Below are positions 52,930 to 58,745 of a stretch of 58,745 nucleotides of DNA, one piece after another; position 1 is the stretch's first letter, and each line of letters starts with the position of its first letter. The notes beneath the pieces were generated by a model that ran no database searches, was not told the DNA's origin, and worked only from the letters and a program-made list of their open reading frames with translations. The translations under genes and the position numbers were made by a program. Source of the stretch: Pseudopedobacter sp. (GTDB taxonomy: Bacteria > Bacteroidota > Bacteroidia > Sphingobacteriales > Sphingobacteriaceae); assembly GCA_014378105.1 (NCBI GenBank), contig JACMOI010000075.1, forward strand, positions 1 to 58,745. Reading direction: 5' to 3'.

Positions 52930-54339
52930 ATGAAATTAACCGTTTGGGGTGCTGCTGAGCAGGTAACTGGTAGTATGCACTTATTAGAAGTTGGGGATTT
53001 TAAGATATTAATTGATTGCGGATTAAATTATGAAGGCGGTGTTGACTTATCGGAAAATGAACTATTTCCTTTCCATCCCTTTGACATAAATTTAGTCGTT
53101 TTAACCCATGCTCATATAGATCATAGTGGAAATTTGCCCACGCTGGTAAAGGCAGGCTTTGAAGGTCAGATTTTATGTACCTATCCTACTGCAGACTTAA
53201 CTCAGCTTTTACTTTCAGATTCTGTAAATATCTTCTTAAGAAAACAAGAAAAAAGTAGAGGAAGAAAGAAGTTTAACAGGCGTAAACAACAGCAACATTT
53301 CACATCCAATCATCCACTTTATTTGCATAAACATGTAAATGATACAGCTGATAGAATTGTTCCTATTGCCTATCAAAAGCCGTTTAAGATTAATGATCAG
53401 ATTTCTCTCTCCCTAACTCCAACTGGTCATTTATTAGGTGCAGCTGCAGCTCATTTTACGATTAAAGAAGATGGCGAAATCAAAACCATTGCATTTACTG
53501 GTGATATCGGTAGAAAAAATTATCCAGTTTTAAATGATCCAGAATACTTGCCAGAAACGCAATATTTAGTTTGCGAGTCAACTTATGGTGGAAGATTTCA
53601 TGACCGAGAAAGTAATCTAAAAGATACCTTAATTAAAGCGATAAAGGAAGCATGTATTGATCAACCAGGTCGTTTAATTATCCCTGCTTTTAGTGTAGGA
53701 AGAACGCAATCGTTGGTTTTTTCTTTAAACAAAATATTCTCGGACGGAGACTTGCCTCCTATCCCAGTTTTTGTAGATAGCCCAATGGCTACCATGGCTA
53801 CTGATATTTACAGAAAGCATCACCAATATGTTAGTGAAGAATCTCGCGAGTTTTATCAAAAAAATGGTGACGAGTTTGAATTTGAAAACCTGAGTTATGT
53901 TAAAGAACTTAAAGAAAGCAAAGAAATTTCTGATCACTTCGAGCCTTGTATTATCATTTCATCGGCAGGAATGTTAGAAGGTGGCAGAATTCAGGATCAT
54001 TTATATCATAACATCCAGAATTTTTATGCGACTATTTTCTTTATCGGTTATTGTGCAAAAGGAACTTTAGGTCATCGATTATTAAGAGGCGATTCGGTGG
54101 TGAATATCAAAGGGCGGGAGCTCTCTGTATTTGCAAGCATCAAAAAAACTGATTTATTAAGTGGTCATGGAGACCATCAGGATTTAGTTGAATATATATC
54201 ACAAATCCCAAAAGAAAGCCTGAGACAGGTTTTTTTAGTACATGGGGAGACTGAAAGTATGAACGCTTTAAAAATTAGTTTAGAAGAGAAAAAATATTCA
54301 GTTGTGATTCCAAAAAAGGGTTTGGTTTTTGAGCTTTAA
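52930..54339 (+). CDS. Metallo-beta-lactamase/beta-CASP RNase-like protein
   Basis: A 469-residue protein of the beta-CASP group (bacterial CPSF73 relatives). It has the zinc motif LTHAHIDHSGNLP (His60, His62, Asp64, His65), then TPTGHLLGAAAAHF and IAFTGDIGR, then the beta-CASP region with RLIIPAFSVGRTQSLVF, and a C-terminal RNA-specificity (RMMBL) domain with LSGHGDHQDLVEYI and VHGETESMNALK. Such proteins are RNases; whether it acts on mRNA or DNA is not known here. It sits 12 bases after the ABC exporter and six before a 47-residue ORF. Confidence 0.92.
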   Translation: MKLTVWGAAEQVTGSMHLLEVGDFKILIDCGLNYEGGVDLSENELFPFHPFDINLVVLTHAHIDHSGNLPTLVKAGFEGQILCTYPTADLTQLLLSDSVNIFLRKQEKSRGRKKFNRRKQQQHFTSNHPLYLHKHVNDTADRIVPIAYQKPFKINDQISLSLTPTGHLLGAAAAHFTIKEDGEIKTIAFTGDIGRKNYPVLNDPEYLPETQYLVCESTYGGRFHDRESNLKDTLIKAIKEACIDQPGRLIIPAFSVGRTQSLVFSLNKIFSDGDLPPIPVFVDSPMATMATDIYRKHHQYVSEESREFYQKNGDEFEFENLSYVKELKESKEISDHFEPCIIISSAGMLEGGRIQDHLYHNIQNFYATIFFIGYCAKGTLGHRLLRGDSVVNIKGRELSVFASIKKTDLLSGHGDHQDLVEYISQIPKESLRQVFLVHGETESMNALKISLEEKKYSVVIPKKGLVFEL

Positions 54340-54345
54340 AATCTG

Positions 54346-54489
54346 ATGAAATTATTTTATAAAATATTGAATAGATTAAATAAGCGTATTCTACCAAGTT
54401 TATACCAAAAAGATCCTTCCAAACTGAGTAAACTGGATCAAGCATTAACAGGGTATAGGTATTGGGTTTTGTTAAAATCGTTGGATTAA
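54346..54489 (+). CDS. Small 47-residue protein
   Basis: An ATG-to-TAA frame of 48 codons, six bases after the MBL stop and overlapping the convergent DUF1015 stop by four bases. The peptide is basic (MKLFYKILNRLNKRILPSLY ...) and ends with the aromatic, hydrophobic GYRYWVLLKSLD. It has no signal peptide. I believe similar short proteins occur in related Pedobacter-type genomes, but this is recollection. Tight packing between two genes and Bacteroidota-like codon use favour a real gene; function unknown. Confidence 0.55.
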   Translation: MKLFYKILNRLNKRILPSLYQKDPSKLSKLDQALTGYRYWVLLKSLD

Positions 54490-55718
54490 TTAATTTGATG
54501 TGTAATTAATCCCGCTAAAAACTTAGGCTCAAACCAGGTAGATTTAGGCGGCATTATTTCACCAATATCTGCAATTTTTATAAGCTCAGCAACTGAAATT
54601 GGAAAAAGTAAAAAGCCCATATCAAAAATGCCTTCATCTACTTTTTTGATGTAGGTTAGTAAATCTACATTACCTCCAACAAATTGCAACCTCTGATCTT
54701 CTCTAGGATTATCGATTTGAAATAAAGGACTTAGAATTTTCTCTTGAATGATGCTCACGTCTAAATCGGCTAATACGTCATTTTTAAGATGCTTTTTTAA
54801 ATTAATCTGATAAGCTTTATGCTGGATATAGAAACCTACAAAATGAGGTTGAGTAGGAATAAGGTCTTTCACATCTATTTCAGTTAACTCAAATTCTTTT
54901 CTTATAGATGCGATAATACCATTAGAATTTTGGTGCTCTGTTAGTTTTACAAACCTATGAAAAGGCAAAACCGAAAGCTGATTAGAGCTTATATAAACTG
55001 ACGAAAAAAAGTTATAATCTTCTGTTCCTTTGTGCTTTAGATTTAACTTTCTCCGCTCTATCCCATAAGTGGATGCTGCTGCAGCCCGATGATGTCCATC
55101 AGCGATATAAGTGTCGGGCATTTCTTTAAAAATTTGTATGATTTCATTTACTTTATCCAGATCAGAAACTCTCCAAACCTGATGATCTGTTCCATCTAAA
55201 GAAATTTTTATAGCCGAATCTTTATTTATTTCATTTTTAATAAACGCTTCCAGTTTTTGATTCTCTGGATAAGTGATTAAAACTGGGTTAGCATCAATTC
55301 CTGTTTGTTGTAAATATTCTATTAATCCTTTTTCACGCTCTGCTCGAGTTAGCTCGTGTTTTTTTATTTTGTTATTAATGTAGTCGTCTATCGAAGAAGC
55401 AGTCCAAATACCGGTATAAGAATGTTGGCTATTTTCTTGTCTATAAATGTAAATATTAGCCGTATCATCCTTCATGAGGATATTTTTTTGGATAAAATCA
55501 TCAAAGTTCTCTGCTATTTTTTGAAACGTAATTTCAGTTTTAGACCCTCGCAAATAATGATTCTCAATTTTAGGCACCAACAAATGCACAAAGCTTTCGG
55601 GGTTGATACTTCGTATTTCTTTAGCAGATTCTAGCGAAAGATTTTCTAAATGAATGACTACTTTTTCTGCCTTAGTAGGATGAGGCAAAATTGCTTTGAA
55701 TGAGTGTATAATTGGCAT
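54486..55718 (-). CDS. DUF1015 family protein
   Basis: A 410-residue soluble protein of the DUF1015 family. Recognisable blocks are IHSFKAILPHPTKAEKVVIH, then ESAKEIRSINPESFVHLLVP, IYIYRQENSQHSYTGIWTAS, IADGHHRAAAAS (the conserved DGHHR motif, about 212-216) and IDNPREDQRLQFVGG. The DGHHR motif suggests a hydrolase or kinase-like active site, but no activity is established. As in other Bacteroidota, it sits downstream of serC-serA, suggesting a link to serine metabolism. It has its own promoter (TTG-N19-TAAATTTG) after the serA terminator. Confidence 0.9.
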   Translation of the reverse strand: MPIIHSFKAILPHPTKAEKVVIHLENLSLESAKEIRSINPESFVHLLVPKIENHYLRGSKTEITFQKIAENFDDFIQKNILMKDDTANIYIYRQENSQHSYTGIWTASSIDDYINNKIKKHELTRAEREKGLIEYLQQTGIDANPVLITYPENQKLEAFIKNEINKDSAIKISLDGTDHQVWRVSDLDKVNEIIQIFKEMPDTYIADGHHRAAAASTYGIERRKLNLKHKGTEDYNFFSSVYISSNQLSVLPFHRFVKLTEHQNSNGIIASIRKEFELTEIDVKDLIPTQPHFVGFYIQHKAYQINLKKHLKNDVLADLDVSIIQEKILSPLFQIDNPREDQRLQFVGGNVDLLTYIKKVDEGIFDMGFLLFPISVAELIKIADIGEIMPPKSTWFEPKFLAGLITHQIN

Positions 55719-55746
55719 AATTAAAATTTAGCCAAGGAGCTAATTT

Positions 55747-55776
55747 CAAATTTAATTTTTAATTGGCAGATATCAA
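55747..55776 (-). promoter_or_regulatory. DUF1015 gene promoter (-33/-7)
   Basis: On the minus strand TTG (complement of 55774-55776), 19 bases, TAAATTTG (complement of 55747-55754), 28 bases before the ATG. Spacing and sequence match the Bacteroidota consensus. Confidence 0.75.
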
Positions 55777-55777
55777 T

Positions 55778-55808
55778 AAAAAAGCCCTAAAGCTTTCACT
55801 TTCGGGCT
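55778..55808 (-). terminator. serA terminator
   Basis: On the minus strand AGCCCGAAAG, six-base loop, CTTTAGGGCT (one mismatch), then a T run. It ends 55 bases past the serA stop and abuts the DUF1015 promoter. Confidence 0.85.
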
Positions 55809-55863
55809 AAATAAGATTTTGTTGCTTTAGATCCATCTTTTAGTAGATCGGAAAATCTAAGTA

Positions 55864-56811
55864 TTAATTTTTTAAATGAGCAATAATTAAATTAGCTAAT
55901 TCTACCCCAATTCTGGCTTGCGCTTCATTTGTTGATGCACCAATATGAGGGGTTAAAGAAACTTTTGGATGTTGCAATAAATCGGTTCTAGGTTTTGGTT
56001 CATTATCAAAAACGTCCAAGCCTGCAAAAGAAACTTTACCACTATCTAAGGCGGCAATTAAAGCATCCTCATCAATAGTTCCACCTCGCGAACAATTTAC
56101 AATACCTACTCCATCCTTCAATTTTTTAAATTCTTCGGCTCCTAAAATTGGTTTTTCAGTAAATGGAATATGTAAACTAATGAAATCGGATGTCGCTAAA
56201 AGTTCTTCCATATCTACCTTTTTTACTGGAACTTTAACTTTAATATCTCCTGAAAGATCTAAAGTTAAAGTAGCAGGAATATCATATAAATCAAATGCTA
56301 AAACATTCATTCCTAAACCTAAGGCTATTTTAGCTGTCTCTTTTCCTATTCTTCCAAAACCAATAATTCCAATAGTTTTACCTCTTAATTCAACGCCTTT
56401 AGCATAAGCCTTTTTAAGATCATTGAATTTGGTATTTCCTTCAACTGGCATTTTACGATTAGCATCGTAAACAAAACGAACACCATTAAAAAGATGTGTA
56501 AAAACCAATTCGGCAACAGATAATGATGATGATGCAGGTGTATTTTCAACTGCAACACCTTTGCTTTTTGCATATTCCACATCAATGTTGTCCATCCCAA
56601 CTCCTCCTCTACCAATAATTTTCAAATTTGGGCAAGCGTCTATCAGCTCCTTTCTTACTTTAGTCGCACTTCTAACTGTAATTCCGTCATATGCGTTCAG
56701 TTTAGATGCTAATTCTTCTTTAGGAATATGATTTGTATCTACTTCTATCCCGGCATCTTCCAATAGTTTTTTTCCTATCGGATCGATTCCGTCATTTGCT
56801 AAAATTTTCAT
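55864..56811 (-). CDS. serA: D-3-phosphoglycerate dehydrogenase
   Basis: SerA oxidises 3-phosphoglycerate to phosphohydroxypyruvate, the first step to serine. The 315-residue protein lacks the C-terminal ACT domain, so it is the short type without serine feedback. It has the N-terminal ILANDGIDPIGKKLLEDAGI, the NAD-binding GIIGFGRIGKETAKIALGLG, and the catalytic region GIVNCSRGGTIDEDALIAAL, then PHIGASTNEAQ with the catalytic His. An upstream ATG at 56862 would overlap serC; the start at 56811 gives MKILAND, the normal N-terminus, and a 31-base gap. Operon with serC. Confidence 0.94.
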   Translation of the reverse strand: MKILANDGIDPIGKKLLEDAGIEVDTNHIPKEELASKLNAYDGITVRSATKVRKELIDACPNLKIIGRGGVGMDNIDVEYAKSKGVAVENTPASSSLSVAELVFTHLFNGVRFVYDANRKMPVEGNTKFNDLKKAYAKGVELRGKTIGIIGFGRIGKETAKIALGLGMNVLAFDLYDIPATLTLDLSGDIKVKVPVKKVDMEELLATSDFISLHIPFTEKPILGAEEFKKLKDGVGIVNCSRGGTIDEDALIAALDSGKVSFAGLDVFDNEPKPRTDLLQHPKVSLTPHIGASTNEAQARIGVELANLIIAHLKN

Positions 56812-56842
56812 TATTGTTTTTATTTTTTGGGTTTGGTTTTTT

Positions 56843-57910
56843 TTAAGCGTTTTTTTCAGCAAATTCTTGCATTGATTCTACTAAAACATGTACACTAGTA
56901 ATTGGTAAAGCATTGTATAAAGATGCCCTGAAACCTCCAGAACTACGATGCCCTTTTATTCCAATACATCCTTTTTCTTCTGTGTACTTCAAAAATGGCT
57001 TCTCTAATTCAGGGTTTTCCATTACAAAACAAACACTCATATTAGAACGATCTTCAATGGCTACTGACCCTTTAAATAATGGATTTCTATCAATCTCAAT
57101 ATATAAGGCTTTCGCTTTAGCAATATTCTCCTTACCTATTTCAGCTACTCCACCTTTTGATTTTAACCATCTTAAATTCAGCATAGAAACGAAAACAGAA
57201 AAAACCGGAGGTGTGTTATACATAGACTCCGCCTCTATTTGTTTTTGATAATCTAACATTGATGGAATCGCTCTTCCTGTTTTTCCTAATATCGAATCTT
57301 TTACAATCACCAAAGTTGCACCAGCAGGGCCGATATTCTTTTGCGCTCCAGCATAAATTAAATCGAAATCGGCAACGTTGATTACTTTACTAAAAATATC
57401 AGAAGACATGTCACAAACTAAGGGCGCATTTACTTTGGGAAAAGAATGAAATTCGGTTCCAAAAATGGTGTTGTTTGAGGTAAAGTGAAAATATTCACTT
57501 CCTGCTGCAACTTGATATTCTTTTGGAATATAACTGTAATTCTTATCTTTTGATGATGCCACTACTTCTATTTCTCCAAATAATTTAGCTTCAGTAATCG
57601 CCTTTTTAGACCATACACCAGTATCTAAATAACTTGCTTTTTTACCTTCTGATAGAAGATTCATGGCCACCATGGTAAATTGCAAACTTGCACCCCCTTG
57701 TAAGAAAATTATCGAGTAACCTTCTGGCACATTTAACAATTCTTTCACTAAACTGATGGCTTCATCCATTACTGCTACAAACTCAGGAGCTCTATGTGAA
57801 ATTTCGAGGATTGATAATCCTGTATCGTTAAAATTTAATACTCCCTGAGAGGCTTGTTTAAATACTTCTTGTGGTAAAATGCAAGGACCTGCACCAAAAT
57901 TATGTTTCAT
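56843..57910 (-). CDS. serC: Phosphoserine aminotransferase
   Basis: SerC transaminates phosphohydroxypyruvate to phosphoserine (and acts in pyridoxal phosphate synthesis). The 355-residue PLP enzyme has HNFGAGPCILPQEV at the start, SILEISHRAPEF, FLQGGASLQFTMVAMNLL, and the PLP Lys in IYAGAQKNIGPAG (about 191-203). The C-terminus has KGHRSSGGFRASLYN for substrate binding. Length matches the family. First gene of serC-serA, with DUF1015 after the terminator. A -7 box TAAATTTG is 22 bases upstream of the ATG. Confidence 0.97.
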   Translation of the reverse strand: MKHNFGAGPCILPQEVFKQASQGVLNFNDTGLSILEISHRAPEFVAVMDEAISLVKELLNVPEGYSIIFLQGGASLQFTMVAMNLLSEGKKASYLDTGVWSKKAITEAKLFGEIEVVASSKDKNYSYIPKEYQVAAGSEYFHFTSNNTIFGTEFHSFPKVNAPLVCDMSSDIFSKVINVADFDLIYAGAQKNIGPAGATLVIVKDSILGKTGRAIPSMLDYQKQIEAESMYNTPPVFSVFVSMLNLRWLKSKGGVAEIGKENIAKAKALYIEIDRNPLFKGSVAIEDRSNMSVCFVMENPELEKPFLKYTEEKGCIGIKGHRSSGGFRASLYNALPITSVHVLVESMQEFAEKNA

Positions 57911-57932
57911 TTACTTGGTTTTTTTGATGATT

Positions 57933-57940
57933 CAAATTTA
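57933..57940 (-). promoter_or_regulatory. -7 box upstream of serC
   Basis: The minus strand reads TAAATTTG, 22 bases before the serC ATG. No -33 TTG at the usual distance. Confidence 0.45.
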
Positions 57941-57971
57941 TGATAATCTTATGGGATACCTATTTTTTTAT

Positions 57972-58745
57972 TTAAAATTTAGTAATCAACCTGATATTCA
58001 ATTGCCTCGATGTTAAATAATTTGGGATTGCGAATTGATAATTATTTATATCAGTAACCCATAAATAGGACACCGTATTGTTAATATTTAAAAGATTGAA
58101 AACTTCGGTATAAATAATAAAGGATTTCAAATATTTTTTCAATAACCTAGGTGGGTTTTTACTTTCTGGATCTAATATGTCCTTAGAAAAACCAATATCT
58201 AAGCGTTTGTAGGCAGGAATATTAAAAGTTTGCTGATAGCGTTCTACTCCCGGAGGACCGATTGGCAACCGTGAACCATATAGTAGGTTCAAGTGAACTT
58301 TATAGGTCGGGCTGTTAAATAATTTATCTTGAAAAAAAGCTGAAAAATTTAATCTTTGATCAGTTGGTCTTTTGATGAATCCAGGATAAATTGTTGTTTT
58401 ATTTCCCTGATTATCTTTTTGGATATAAGAATCCCCATCAATGTCTTCAGCGGTTTTCATGATGGATAAGCGGAATGAAGATTCCAAATCTTTAACAAAC
58501 TCGCCATTTATCCTCAGGTCTAAACCAGTTGCATAACCTTTAGATTGCTGATTTGCATAATATCTAATTTTAAGATTTTCTATATCGTACGGCGTAAGGT
58601 GATACAAATATTTATAATAAGCTTCGGCAGTAAACTTTAAAGTAGTTCCTAAACCCTTAAAATTATCATCCATAGAAAGTGCAAAGTGAACCGATTTTTG
58701 AGATTTGATATCCCGATTTAAAGTTCCGTCAAAGTTTCTTTCTTC
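57972..58745 (-). CDS. TonB-dependent receptor, C-terminal part
   Basis: The minus-strand frame is open to the window edge, so this is the 3' end (about 257 residues) of a larger outer-membrane receptor. The visible part is alternating beta-strands of the barrel: NLKIRYYANQQSKGYATGLD, DLRINGEFVKDLESSFRLSI, PTDQRLNFSAFFQDKL, YKVHLNLLYGSRLPIGPPG, YKRLDIGFSKD and FIIYTEVFNLLNINNTVSYL, the last being the conserved near-C-terminal block. It ends in LNIRLITKF with a terminal Phe as expected for BAM recognition. The N-terminal plug and any carboxypeptidase-like domain lie outside, so the substrate is unknown. Confidence 0.88.
   Translation of the reverse strand, partial: EERNFDGTLNRDIKSQKSVHFALSMDDNFKGLGTTLKFTAEAYYKYLYHLTPYDIENLKIRYYANQQSKGYATGLDLRINGEFVKDLESSFRLSIMKTAEDIDGDSYIQKDNQGNKTTIYPGFIKRPTDQRLNFSAFFQDKLFNSPTYKVHLNLLYGSRLPIGPPGVERYQQTFNIPAYKRLDIGFSKDILDPESKNPPRLLKKYLKSFIIYTEVFNLLNINNTVSYLWVTDINNYQFAIPNYLTSRQLNIRLITKF

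Noticed and set aside
1-58745. tRNA, rRNA or CRISPR array
   Set aside because: No cloverleaf-like stretch, rRNA signature or regularly spaced direct repeats were seen by eye in the few intergenic gaps.

Overview
The window looks like ordinary chromosome from a low-GC member of the Bacteroidota, most likely a Pedobacter/Sphingobacterium-type organism. Three things support this. Promoters, where readable, carry the Bacteroidota -7 box TAnnTTTG with no Shine-Dalgarno pattern. The gene set is typical: an OmpA protein with PD40 repeats, fasciclin and DUF547 lipoproteins, a Bacteroidota-type LptD, serC-serA-DUF1015, and a TonB-dependent receptor. Many genes meet convergently with only a few bases between them or with overlapping ends. 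I see no rRNA, tRNA, CRISPR array or prophage. The only clear mobile DNA is one small IS200-type element.

Layout. 1-421: the 3' part of folD, broken by an in-frame stop. 431-4904: amino-acid permease, Rieske protein, queE, and an OmpA/PD40 envelope protein. 4907-10160: the Kdo genes kdsA and kdsD (kpsF) on either side of recQ, then manC. 10168-13569: a lipoprotein, rlmB, dnaB and rpsO, with a perfect two-way terminator between dnaB and rpsO. 13649-18735: DUF547 lipoprotein, TIGR04283-type glycosyltransferase, four-module VOC protein, PlsC-like acyltransferase, methyltransferase, thioesterase. 18732-23480: ddl, facing a PASTA/rhodanese/mltG/thioesterase/YihY run. 23521-27339: TPR protein and gyrA. 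27340-28452: the only sizeable gene-poor stretch; it holds a structured element, a REP-like inverted pair and an IS200-type tnpA with hairpins at both ends. 28453-33069: hemF, clcA-type channel, MFS transporter, fasciclin lipoprotein. 33193-38579: Fe-ADH, DUF4442, GNAT, AlbA_2 protein, MATE pump, unknown protein, PAP2 phosphatase. 38747-45928: E2 acyltransferase, cinA and lptD, opposite an amidase and an MlaD-like protein. 45977-49354: rnz, STAS protein, purC, phoH. 49456-54489: SAM hydrolase/ABM/small membrane protein, ABC exporter, beta-CASP MBL protein, and a 47-aa ORF missed by simple length cut-offs. 54486-58745: DUF1015, serA, serC and the 3' end of a TonB-dependent receptor.

How the genes work together. 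Much of the window serves the cell envelope: Kdo synthesis (kdsA, kdsD), GDP-mannose (manC), LPS export (lptD), peptidoglycan (ddl, mltG, the amidase, possibly the PASTA protein) and lipid trafficking (mlaD, the ABC exporter, PlsC-like and PAP2 enzymes). Information processing is represented by dnaB, gyrA, recQ, rpsO, rlmB, rnz and queE, and biosynthesis by serA, serC, purC and hemF.

Best leads for something new: the 27.3-28.4 kb foldback-rich island in front of gyrA; the decayed folD; the crossed promoters of lptD and the amidase; the translationally coupled SAM hydrolase/ABM/membrane triplet; and the glycosyltransferase/VOC pair. I did not find a clear new defence or biosynthetic system.
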